DNA from: Psychrilyobacter piezotolerans
GTDB lineage: Bacteria > Fusobacteriota > Fusobacteriia > Fusobacteriales > Fusobacteriaceae
Assembly (NCBI RefSeq): GCF_003391055.1
Contig: NZ_QUAJ01000004.1
Location: 1-64,000 of the forward strand
Direction of reading: 5' to 3'
DNA: 64,000 bases
Shown: positions 8,694 to 15,445 of the stretch, one piece after another
Layout of the letters: every line of letters starts with the position of its first letter
Numbering within the stretch: the stretch's first letter is position 1
Position numbers and translations under genes: made by a program
The notes under the pieces: model-generated
Databases searched by the model: none
Seen by the model: the letters and a program-made list of their open reading frames with translations, nothing else
Told to the model about the DNA's origin: nothing

Positions 8694-9956
8694 ATGAAAA
8701 AAATGACTTTAACAACAAAAATTTTTATTGGATTAATTAGTGGGATAATATTTGGGTTGATTTTATACCCAATGAGAGAGGTTCCCTTTGTAGCAGATTA
8801 TATTATAGGATTTTTCCTGAAACTAGGGGGATCTGTATTTATAAATGCCATAAAGATGCTGGTAGTTCCGCTGGTATTTATCTCGTTAACTGTAGGAAGT
8901 TCGGCTATGGGAGATATTAAAAAATTAGGAAGAATAGGAGTAAAAACTTTAGGATTTTACCTTTTCACAACAGCTGTTGCAATTATTATAGCTCTTACTT
9001 TTGCAAATATAATTGATCCAGGAGCTGGATTATCAAGTGACAGCATTGAAAAAACTACTAAAACTATAAAAGCTTCAAAACCATTTGTAGATGTACTTAT
9101 CGATATCGTACCATCTAACCCCATAGCATCTATGGCTAAGGGAAATATGTTACAAATTATATTCTTTGCCCTTCTTACAGGTATGGGTTTAACTGTCTTA
9201 GGAGATAGAGTCAGCAAGGTAAAGGACCTGTTTGACCAAGCCAATGACCTGGTTTTAGAGATGCTAAACCTTATTATGAAAGTAGCTCCATTTGGTGTAT
9301 TCTGCCTTATCACTAAGACGTTTTCATCTCTTGGATATACGGCAATGATGCCACTGTTAAAATATATGCTTACAGTAGTTGGGGCATTATTTATTCATGG
9401 TTTATTCACTTACCAAGGGCTTTTAGTCGCTGTGGTTAAGATGAATCCATTAACTTTCTTTAAGAAGTTTTTACCTGCTATATCTGTGGCATTCTCTACA
9501 TCCAGTAGTGGAGCTACAATTCCAGTTACCCTTGAAACTGTTCAGGAGGAATTTGGAGTATCAAAGAGTATCAGTTCATTTACAATACCACTGGGAGCTA
9601 CTGTCAATATGGACGGAACTGCTATCATGCAGGGAGTTGCAGTAGTATTTATAGCAGCTGTATATGGAGTAGATCTAACTATGGGTGACTATGTCGCAGT
9701 AATTTTAACAGCTACACTGGCATCTATCGGTACAGCCGGAGTTCCTGGAGTAGGACTTATAATGCTATCTATGGTACTAGCTCAAGTTGGGCTGCCAATT
9801 GAAGGTATTGCTCTTATCATGGGTGTAGACAGAATATTAGACATGACTAGAACTGCTGTAAACATTACAGGAGATGCAGTTTGTACTCTTATTGTCGCTA
9901 AAACTGAAGGGGAAGAATTAGACCTATCTTCAGAAAAAGAAGTAGAAGTAGCATAA
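8694..9956 (+). CDS. Dicarboxylate/amino acid:cation symporter (DAACS family)
   Basis: The 420-residue inner-membrane carrier resembles GltP/DctA/GltPh and takes up glutamate, aspartate or C4-dicarboxylates with Na+ or H+. The re-entrant loop SSSGATIPVTLE (near 268) and the helix-7 motif NMDGTAIMQG (near 302) form the substrate and cation sites. A late-helix segment GVDRILDMTRTAVNITGD contains the conserved Asp and Asn. It is a single-gene unit with its own promoter and terminator. Confidence 0.9.
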   Translation: MKKMTLTTKIFIGLISGIIFGLILYPMREVPFVADYIIGFFLKLGGSVFINAIKMLVVPLVFISLTVGSSAMGDIKKLGRIGVKTLGFYLFTTAVAIIIALTFANIIDPGAGLSSDSIEKTTKTIKASKPFVDVLIDIVPSNPIASMAKGNMLQIIFFALLTGMGLTVLGDRVSKVKDLFDQANDLVLEMLNLIMKVAPFGVFCLITKTFSSLGYTAMMPLLKYMLTVVGALFIHGLFTYQGLLVAVVKMNPLTFFKKFLPAISVAFSTSSSGATIPVTLETVQEEFGVSKSISSFTIPLGATVNMDGTAIMQGVAVVFIAAVYGVDLTMGDYVAVILTATLASIGTAGVPGVGLIMLSMVLAQVGLPIEGIALIMGVDRILDMTRTAVNITGDAVCTLIVAKTEGEELDLSSEKEVEVA

Positions 9957-9972
9957 TTGATTGAAAATAAGC

Positions 9973-10000
9973 AAACCAGGGATATCTATCCCTGGTTTTA
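9973..10000 (+). terminator. Terminator after the symporter gene
   Basis: The hairpin AACCAGGGATATCTATCCCTGGTT is followed by TTATTTTT. It lies 16 bases beyond the symporter stop and could also serve the converging MarR remnant. Confidence 0.85.
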
Positions 10001-10003
10001 TTT

Positions 10004-10324
10004 TTATTTATACTTCTTTATTTCAGTATGCATATTTTTTACATTTTTAAGCATCTGATCCAGTGTATTTATCGTTTTAATATATTCTTCTTCCGGGATA
10101 TCTTTTATCATTTCTTTCAAAAAATCAGCTGCTTCAACTTTAATTGTCTTACAAGCCTCCTCTCCCTTAGGTGTCAAATAGAGATTAAAAGCTCTCTTGT
10201 CTTTATCATCGGGGATTTTTTCTATTAACCCGCTCTTCAAAAGTTTAGTAACGGCCTTGGTGGTAGTGGCTCTATCTATTAATAAATATTTACTCAGTGT
10301 CGTTAAAGAAAAACTTGGATTTTT
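10004..10324 (-). pseudogene. MarR-family regulator, 5' end missing
   Basis: Reading the minus strand from a TAA at 10325-10327, the frame encodes a winged-helix core (SLTTLSKYLLIDRATTTKAV and LLKSGLIEK, then a wing with DKDKR) and the C-terminal dimerisation helix. The first roughly 45 residues of a normal MarR protein are absent. A TTG at 10240 could start a 78-residue remnant, but this would lack the recognition helix. The break coincides with the left edge of the accessory stretch, so an insertion or deletion probably removed the 5' end. Confidence 0.75.
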
Positions 10325-10376
10325 TTATGCAAAAAAATCAAAGATAATGCATGAAGTTAAAAAAAGATTAAAACCC

Positions 10377-10418
10377 TTGAAAAAAAGCTAAAAAAGAGTT
10401 AATATATCGGTGATTAAC
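10377..10418 (+). promoter_or_regulatory. Promoter/dyad module A (GTTAAT-N9-ATTAAC)
   Basis: TTGAAA (10377-10382), a 17-bp A-rich spacer and TAATAT (10400-10405) form a promoter whose -10 box lies inside the dyad GTTAAT-N9-ATTAAC (10398-10418). The same layout recurs at 10847 and 12160, upstream of the next two genes, so the dyad is a likely shared operator. Confidence 0.65.
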
Positions 10419-10493
10419 CTCTTATCCATGGAAATAAGATGGTTGGATAGAGGATAAAAAAATTATACTAGAAAAAATGTGTTAGGGGGAAAA

Positions 10494-10682
10494 ATGAGTA
10501 TTGATTTGAAAGAAGCCAAATGTTTGGGGTGTGGATACGCTAAACTACAAAAAGAACTTATATTTTCAAAAGGAGAGTATGCGACTTCAAAGTTTTCAAT
10601 ATTATGCTTAGAAGATAAGAAAAATTGCATATATTTTAATTGTAGTGATGAGAGTTATTTAGAGTGTTCAAAGGCTCTTTAA
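10494..10682 (+). CDS. Small cysteine-rich protein, unknown
   Basis: The 62-residue product is not a family I recognise. It has six cysteines, with an early CLGCGY pair and later C residues in ILCLED, KKNC, FNCS and LECS, which suggests metal binding. The ATG at 10494 is chosen because AGGGGG precedes it by 6 bases; an upstream GTG in frame has no such site. It is a single gene between promoter module A and a terminator. Confidence 0.6.
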   Translation: MSIDLKEAKCLGCGYAKLQKELIFSKGEYATSKFSILCLEDKKNCIYFNCSDESYLECSKAL

Positions 10683-10767
10683 ACATAAGAATACGGAAAG
10701 TATTTTGATTATATTCAGGGAATGAAGTGAGGGATAATCAGGAAATTTAAAGATGTGCTTAAGAATA

Positions 10768-10793
10768 AAAGACAGCAGAGGCTGTCTTTTTTT
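10768..10793 (+). terminator. Terminator after the small Cys-rich gene
   Basis: AAAGACAGC and GCTGTCTTT form a 9-bp stem with a 4-nt loop, followed by a T-rich run. It separates this gene from module B. Confidence 0.8.
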
Positions 10794-10846
10794 ATATAGA
10801 AAATTTGAAAATAATACAGACGTTTACAAAAAAATAGTTAAAAATA

Positions 10847-10888
10847 TTGTAAAAAAACTAAATAAAAGTTAGTATATCTATAATTAAC
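10847..10888 (+). promoter_or_regulatory. Promoter/dyad module B
   Basis: TTGTAA (10847-10852), a 17-bp spacer and TAGTAT (10870-10875) lie in the same geometry as module A. The -10 box sits in the dyad GTTAGT-N9-ATTAAC (10868-10888). It precedes the HEPN-motif gene. Confidence 0.6.
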
Positions 10889-11013
10889 CTATTATTTATT
10901 AAGGGAATAAAATCAAAGTTCAACTTTCTATTATGGATGAAATCGATATTTGGACTAAGTAAAGATATAGAAAATAAAATTTAAATAAATTAATAAGTGG
11001 GAGAGAATGAAAA

Positions 11014-12030
11014 ATGGCATTTTTGGAAAAACAGAAAACAGATATTGTAAAAATAAAGGAAAATAAAGACGTTATCCAAATTAGAGAAATAAAAGAAAGA
11101 AATATATTTAATAAATTTGACAGTGAAATTTCTTTTAGACTTAGGAACATAAAAAATTTATTAGATGAAGCAAATAAATTAACAGAAAAAGAAGAGCTAT
11201 TAAGGTATATCCCTGTATCATTAATAGCTTTAATTGAAGGATCAATAAGACTTTGTATAAAAGAATTAATAGATTGTAATGAAGAGTATTTCTATAGGAG
11301 TGAAAAATTAATCACTAAAAAATTAGATTTTAGTATTTTAGGATCTTTAAACTCTAAAAAAATTACTACAGGTGAATTTATTTCACATTTAGTTTCAATT
11401 AATAGAATAGGTGACATAGATAATATTTTTACATCTTTATTAGGAGAAAAATTTTTTTTAACTCTCAAGGAAGTCAAAAATAATTATAAAATGAATTTTT
11501 CTGTTGAAGAAGACGAGTCTCTAGTGCCGGATTCGCCAATAATAAAAGATTTTTCTAAAGTCAAAAGTGATATAAGCAAATGCTTTGATTTAAGACATAT
11601 TTTAGCACACGAAATAGCAAGTAATCTAAAACTTTCATATATAGAGTTAGTTGATATTTTCCAGAGTGTCTCTTTATTTCTAAAAGGAACAGTTGAGATT
11701 ATACTAAACATAACTGCTCCAAGTCTAAAATATACTCAATTTGAAATGAATAAAAAATCTAAAAATGATTTAGATCTTATGGAAGAAATTATGAATGTTA
11801 CCATCAATGAAATCTTAAATGAATTTAAAGATTCTTGTCCTGATGATTATGAAGCTAAGAAAAAGTTTTTATATACTCAAACTAAATGGAAAGAATATGC
11901 TCTAAATGCTTCAAAATTAGAAGCTTTAAAGTATAAAGGAGGATCTATTCAACCAATGATTTATGCTATTGAAATGGCTTCTCGTACAAGAAAAAGAATT
12001 GAAGAGTTAGAAAAATACAAAAATGATTAA
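11014..12030 (+). CDS. HEPN-motif protein with LprI-like C-terminus
   Basis: The 338-residue soluble protein is mostly helical. Residues around 195-203 read LRHILAHEIA, an R-x4-H motif of the kind that marks catalytic HEPN ribonucleases. The last 50 residues (TKWKEYALNASKLEALK, then YKGGSIQPMIYA and a T-x2-RI-x-EL ending) resemble the DUF1311/LprI repeat. HEPN RNases often act in toxin or anti-phage systems, and the accessory setting agrees, but function here is inferred from the motif only. The gene has its own promoter module and no obvious cognate antitoxin. Confidence 0.6.
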   Translation: MAFLEKQKTDIVKIKENKDVIQIREIKERNIFNKFDSEISFRLRNIKNLLDEANKLTEKEELLRYIPVSLIALIEGSIRLCIKELIDCNEEYFYRSEKLITKKLDFSILGSLNSKKITTGEFISHLVSINRIGDIDNIFTSLLGEKFFLTLKEVKNNYKMNFSVEEDESLVPDSPIIKDFSKVKSDISKCFDLRHILAHEIASNLKLSYIELVDIFQSVSLFLKGTVEIILNITAPSLKYTQFEMNKKSKNDLDLMEEIMNVTINEILNEFKDSCPDDYEAKKKFLYTQTKWKEYALNASKLEALKYKGGSIQPMIYAIEMASRTRKRIEELEKYKND

Positions 12031-12159
12031 ACCTATCAACATCAAATAAAAGAATAAAAAATAGAAGGTACAAATTATACAAAACAGGTGACTATAAAGA
12101 CTGAAAAAAAACTAGAACAAAGTTTTATATTTATATAATTTGTGAGTTAACTAAAAAGC

Positions 12160-12201
12160 TTGTAAATTAATGTTAAAAAAAGTTAATATATTTTAATTAA
12201 C
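12160..12201 (+). promoter_or_regulatory. Promoter/dyad module C
   Basis: TTGTAA (12160-12165), an 18-bp spacer and TAATAT (12184-12189) overlap the dyad GTTAAT-N8-ATTAAC (12182-12201). It is the third copy of the module and drives the 98-residue gene at 12267. Confidence 0.55.
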
Positions 12202-12266
12202 TTAGTTAATAGTAAGAAAATATAATGATTTCAAATGATACAAAATTTAAAAATCTATAGGGGGGA

Positions 12267-12563
12267 ATGATGATTAATGACCAAGAGAAAATAGTTGAAA
12301 TAAATAGAATATTCGAAGAGTTAAAAAAATTAATAGACGAGACAGATTTCAAAACAATACAAGAAGGAGAAATAGTGTTTTTACTTAACAATGATGGTTA
12401 CAATATTTCAAATACATTTAACCCTATAAAGACTAATTATAACAAATTAAAGAGAGAAGGATTAGAAAATAATAATAGATTATCAAAGGATAAAAATCAT
12501 GATTTATTAAAGTTAGATGAAATGATGGAATTATATTATAGGTATGATGCAATTATAGGTTAA
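12267..12563 (+). CDS. Hypothetical 98-residue acidic protein
   Basis: The product is not recognised. It is helical and charged, with no membrane span or cysteine pair. A GGGGGG ribosome site lies 5-6 bases before the ATG, and promoter module C lies upstream, so expression is likely. It shares its regulation pattern with the HEPN gene and may belong to the same response. Confidence 0.55.
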   Translation: MMINDQEKIVEINRIFEELKKLIDETDFKTIQEGEIVFLLNNDGYNISNTFNPIKTNYNKLKREGLENNNRLSKDKNHDLLKLDEMMELYYRYDAIIG

Positions 12564-12589
12564 TTGTACATAAAAAGGTTAAATATTTA

Positions 12590-12739
12590 ATGGTTAAAAC
12601 AATAAGTGAATCATTAGATAATGCAGCATATGCTAAAACAAGGCTTTTTTATAAAAAAATTGGATTTTTACCCTTGGAAGAAATAGTTGAAATATGGGGA
12701 AAAAAAAGCCCATGCTTAATAATGGTCAAAACATTGTAA
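12590..12739 (+). pseudogene. GNAT acetyltransferase, C-terminal remnant
   Basis: Forty-nine codons encode the last beta strands and helix of a GNAT-fold N-acetyltransferase (MVKTISES, then YAKTRLFYKKIGF with the conserved motif-B Tyr and Phe, ending in IMVKTL). The acetyl-CoA-binding motif A that should lie upstream is missing, and the frame runs into the preceding gene. This is a decayed gene fragment. Confidence 0.65.
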
Positions 12740-12748
12740 AAAAACTAT

Positions 12749-12797
12749 GGGGCATAAAGACAGGCTGATATAAGCCTGTTCTTACGCTCCTTTTTTA
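12749..12797 (+). terminator. Long-stem terminator after the GNAT remnant
   Basis: An imperfect stem of about 18 bp (GGGGCATAAAGACAGGCT pairing with AGCCTGTTCTTACGCTCC, loop near GATATA) is followed by TTTTTT. It closes the accessory gene cluster. Confidence 0.75.
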
Positions 12798-12834
12798 TTT
12801 TTTATTTAGGTTTTAAACTTTTAATTTTGAAGTT

Positions 12835-13470
12835 TATAGTCGTTGAGCTTCGGCAGTAAATATCTTGCGAGTTTCGTCGTGCCCACCATGCCCGTCAGGA
12901 ACCCTACTAAGAAACGGGGATCACTTGCACTTGCCAGCAAAGACAATTATAAACTTCTTGAACTTTTTCGTTAGTTTTTCTTTCAAGAGAAAAAGTAACC
13001 CGTATCAAAGGCGGAAACTTTGGAATCTAATGGATATACAACTATTAAATATATTTTTAATTTTTAAGTAAACATTGAAAAAAGAAGGTTCTAAGGGTGC
13101 CACCCTTAACTGGCTCTGTTTCTTTTTATCTGAAAATGAAATAGAGGAAAGAAAAGCAGACTTTTTCTAAATGATGTTATAGGGGTAAGTCAGAGGTAAT
13201 GTCCGTCTTCTAATTGCGACAGTCCTCGTTCCACTGCGGAACTTATTCTGTTGGACGACTAAGTAGAATATTTACTGAGAAGCTAGGTAACATCTAGAAA
13301 AAGGATTTTAATCTAAAAAAAATTTATATCAAAGGCGGAACCTTTATTATATTGCTGAATATATATAGTGTGCTATCCATGGGGAAGGTAGAAACAGCCA
13401 TATAAGGCTGAGATAATCTGCCTAAGGACACCCTCTAGTGATAGAGGTAGAAGACTTCAAGTAAATAAAA
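12835..13470. ncRNA. Gene-free GC-rich block, candidate large structured RNA
   Basis: About 640 bases are richer in G and C than neighbouring DNA, lack a credible gene and show many local stems. Examples are the motif TATCAAAGGCGGAA(A/C)CTTT repeated near 13001 and 13327, and ACCTCTAGTGATAGAGGT near 13432. A two-part stem near 13388 has GGTAGA pairing with TCTGCC and CAGCC with GGCTG. This could be a large ornate RNA (for example ROOL- or GOLLD-like, known from phage settings) or a dispersed repeat. I cannot match either, and the strand is unknown. Confidence 0.35.
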
Positions 13471-13590
13471 AGAGCCTCCTATACATTAAAGGGTAGGAGG
13501 CTCGGAGGAATGTACAAGTAAATTTATATTATTTAATAAATTTACTGTGAAGGGTTCTATACATTAATCCCTGGGGGAGACTAGTGTATA
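13471..13590. other. Origin-like hairpin array R
   Basis: Three consecutive hairpins are visible. GAGCCTCCTA pairs with TAGGAGGCTC (13472-13503), and an 11-bp perfect stem AGTAAATTTAT/ATAAATTTACT lies at 13517-13546. An outer TATACA/TGTATA stem (13558-13590) encloses TCCC-TGG-GGGA. The last resembles the CTTGGG-loop hairpins of arrays Q and P. It may be a diverged copy of the same element. Confidence 0.5.
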
Positions 13591-13689
13591 TATATTAACT
13601 AAACCCACTACGGATTAATTTTATCTCAAATATAAATTAAAGTCAACTTAAATTTAGTGGAAATAGCGGATATAATAAGAAGGGAGAGT

Positions 13690-13838
13690 TAAACCTCCTA
13701 AAATAAATCACTGTTGCAATATTTCTATGAATAATAAAAAAGGCTCTTAGATTATTCAAGAGCCTTCTTTATACAATGGATGTAATGACTTCCCTTGGGG
13801 AGGGAGCAGCTTTAGATTAATACTGCAATATTCATTAC
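13690..13838. other. Origin-like hairpin array Q, homologous to prophage array P
   Basis: In order it carries CCTCCTAAAA (13694-13703), TCTATGAATA (13724-13733), an 8-bp hairpin AGGCTCTT/AAGAGCCT (13741-13765), and a GTAATGA/TCATTAC outer stem (13782-13838). The outer stem encloses a hairpin with CTTGGG in its loop. The same blocks occur in the same order at 41493-41633 upstream of the prophage Rep gene. Stem bases differ in compensating ways between copies. No Rep gene follows here, so this is a remnant or satellite copy. Confidence 0.65.
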
Positions 13839-13868
13839 ACATATATTCTATAGTTATTTAGAGAAAAA

Positions 13869-13909
13869 AACAACTTAAATGTTATCAGTTAACAACTTAA
13901 ATGTTATCA
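13869..13909 (+). repeat. Two 19-bp direct repeats, 22-bp period (iteron-like)
   Basis: AACAACTTAAATGTTATCA occurs at 13869-13887 and again at 13891-13909 with no mismatch. One helical-turn-multiple spacing next to the origin-like array Q is what Rep-binding iterons look like. A related TCAACTTAA stands near 13646 and near 41659. Confidence 0.6.
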
Positions 13910-14075
13910 ACCTTAATTAAGTTTCTTTAGTGTATTGATTAAATTAAACAGGGAAGGAGGGAGGAAAACTCTTAAGGAGCATAAAGGTGGGACCCTTGCC
14001 GGTAAAAACAATTTCTAAAGGTTGCATTTTAAATTAATAAAAGTTAAAAAAAAAGGGCTACATGGCCCTAATCAT

Positions 14076-14273
14076 TTATTTTTTATGAGCACCAGAACAA
14101 CAATGATCACAACCATTAGCATTTGTATAACCTTTAGATATAGCTGCTTTCACTGCTTTAACAGCAGTTGCATGAGTGCCTAAATTAATTTTATTCGCTG
14201 CAGGCATATTAGGACATTCTGCTTCATGAACTTCTTCTGTCGGACTATCAATGTAGTAAGCATAATGTTTCAT
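14076..14273 (-). CDS. Small Cys/His protein, paralogue of the prophage protein at 43739
   Basis: The 65-residue product ends in KGYTNANGCDHCCSGAH and has an earlier HEAEC. This is the H-x3-C ... C-x2-CC pattern of a small zinc- or metal-binding module. The prophage protein encoded at 43739-43933 shares the GYTNAN-C-x-HCC ending, similar length and the same position relative to hairpin array P. The function is unknown. GGAGGTA precedes the ATG by 6 bases. It probably belongs to the same mobile remnant as arrays Q and R. Confidence 0.65.
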   Translation of the reverse strand: MKHYAYYIDSPTEEVHEAECPNMPAANKINLGTHATAVKAVKAAISKGYTNANGCDHCCSGAHKK

Positions 14274-14321
14274 AATTTTACCTCCTTATTATTTGTCATA
14301 TTAAATAATAACATGAATCGT

Positions 14322-14365
14322 AAAAAAAAAGTACTGTGAGAGCTCCAGAAAGATTTACGGCGAAG
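14322..14365. other. Segment shared with the prophage terminase upstream region
   Basis: AAGTACTGTGAG followed by CTCCAGAAA and a G/C-rich CGGCGAAGAG stretch resembles AGGTACTGTGAG ... CTCTAGAAA ... GCGGTGGTGAGG at 43998-44045. In both places it lies just upstream of the same small minus-strand gene type. In the prophage this is the usual position of a cos site, directly before the Nu1-like gene, so this copy may be a remnant packaging site. Confidence 0.4.
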
Positions 14366-14390
14366 AGCCCGGGAGGTTTTTCATCTGTGA

Positions 14391-14642
14391 TTAGTTTAAA
14401 ACATCCATAATATACCCGAACAATTTTACACTTCCCACAGCTAAAACTCCCCCTGCTGCCGTTGCCAGAAAATCGGCAAATTCAACCTTTCCGTGTCCCT
14501 TACTATCCCACCATTCCTTCCATATACCCGCTCCGGTAGCCGCAATGATGGCCGTTATACCGCTGCCCGTCAGTAAAAGAGTCACAACGGATATTAAAGC
14601 ACCTGCAAGCAGGTGTACGATCTTATCTGCTCCTATCTTCAT
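14391..14642 (-). CDS. Small YfiM-like membrane protein
   Basis: The 83-residue product has a DKIVHLLAG start, one or two hydrophobic helices, then GIWKEWWDSKGHGKVEFADFL and a glycine-rich membrane segment. The D-K-x2-H, KE-x2-D and D-F spacing is that of the YfiM/periplasmic-lipoprotein-like family, whose role is unknown. There is no lipobox here. It stands alone between the mobile remnant and the GrpB operon. Confidence 0.6.
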   Translation of the reverse strand: MKIGADKIVHLLAGALISVVTLLLTGSGITAIIAATGAGIWKEWWDSKGHGKVEFADFLATAAGGVLAVGSVKLFGYIMDVLN

Positions 14643-14846
14643 AGATCCTCCTGTATAACGAAATTTAGATTACTCCCTATAAATTATGCAGCTTAAACAC
14701 ATTTAATAATAACTATAATATACAAGAAAAAATAAAAGATCCTTTTATTTTGGCAGGGATCCGTAGATTAAATGAAGGATTTCTAAAAAAATAGCAAATA
14801 TATTATTATATCTATTGTGAAAAACTGAAAAAAAGGAGGATAAATA

Positions 14847-14927
14847 ATGGATAATATCGTGAAATTTTATGACTTCCTGGTTCCGGTTTTATTTATAAAT
14901 TATTTTGAGGGTGATTTCTATGAGTGA
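14847..14927 (+). CDS. 26-residue leader-like ORF overlapping the GrpB start
   Basis: An excellent ribosome site (AAGGAGGATAAATA) stands before ATG at 14847. The 26-codon frame ends with TGA at 14925-14927, overlapping the GrpB ATG at 14920 by 8 bases. The peptide is hydrophobic in the middle (FLVPVLFI). It may couple translation to the downstream gene or be a shortened old gene. Confidence 0.5.
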   Translation: MDNIVKFYDFLVPVLFINYFEGDFYE

Positions 14928-15444
14928 AAAAACAGCGGAAAGTTTGGTGCCCTATGACCCCCAGTGGCACGAGAAGTTTATAGAGGAAAAAAAGAAAATC
15001 TTAGATGTGTTTTCAGGAAAGGGGGTAATATTTGAGCATATCGGAAGTACATCTGTTAAAGAAATGGAAGCCAGACCGATAATTGATATAATGATTGGTC
15101 TGGTAGACTTTGAGGAAAGTATTGAAATTACCAAGGCTGCTTTGAAAGCCAATAAGTATGATGAAATTTTTAATTTTTTTGATCTGGGACAGCGCGGCTT
15201 CTTTGTAAAGGAAGATCAAACGGGAAAAAGGATATTCACAGCCCTTGTCGTTAAGTACAATAAGCGTCTATGGCGGAAACATCTGGCGGAAAAAAGGCTG
15301 CTGTCAGCCTCAGAAGAAGCCAGAAAAAAATATATAGAGTTTAAAAAGAAAGCTTTGGAAAAATCGGAAGGAAATTGGGAAGAATATTATCGACTAAAGG
15401 AAAAATATTTTTCTACAAATAATAACATAAAAATGGAGGATTAA
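14920..15444 (+). CDS. GrpB-family protein (UPF0157 nucleotidyltransferase fold)
   Basis: The 174-residue cytoplasmic protein shows the family hallmarks: VPYDPQWHEKF near the N-terminus, then FEHIGSTSVKEMEARPIIDIMIGL with the GS and DI acidic positions of a minimal nucleotidyltransferase fold. The FVKEDQTGKRIF segment and C-terminal RKYIEFKK helix also fit. The cellular function is not established; some members are fused to dephospho-CoA kinase. The ATG at 14920 behind GAGGGTGAT is preferred over the TTG at 14905. The MscS gene follows after 1 base. Confidence 0.85.
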   Translation: MSEKTAESLVPYDPQWHEKFIEEKKKILDVFSGKGVIFEHIGSTSVKEMEARPIIDIMIGLVDFEESIEITKAALKANKYDEIFNFFDLGQRGFFVKEDQTGKRIFTALVVKYNKRLWRKHLAEKRLLSASEEARKKYIEFKKKALEKSEGNWEEYYRLKEKYFSTNNNIKMED

Positions 15445-15445
15445 G

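Noticed and set aside
8957-9313. 118-codon minus-strand frame inside the symporter gene
   Set aside because: It is an antisense shadow of a well-conserved membrane protein gene.
12865-13071. Open frame starting MRVSSCPPCPSG in the GC-rich block
   Set aside because: It lacks a ribosome site and its odd Pro/Cys composition comes from a structured repeat-like DNA; I treat the block as non-coding.
13140-13330. Possible group I intron core (a GACGACTAAG stretch and an AATTGCGACAG stretch)
   Set aside because: The P, Q and S elements could not be paired into the required P3-P7 core, and there is no split gene.
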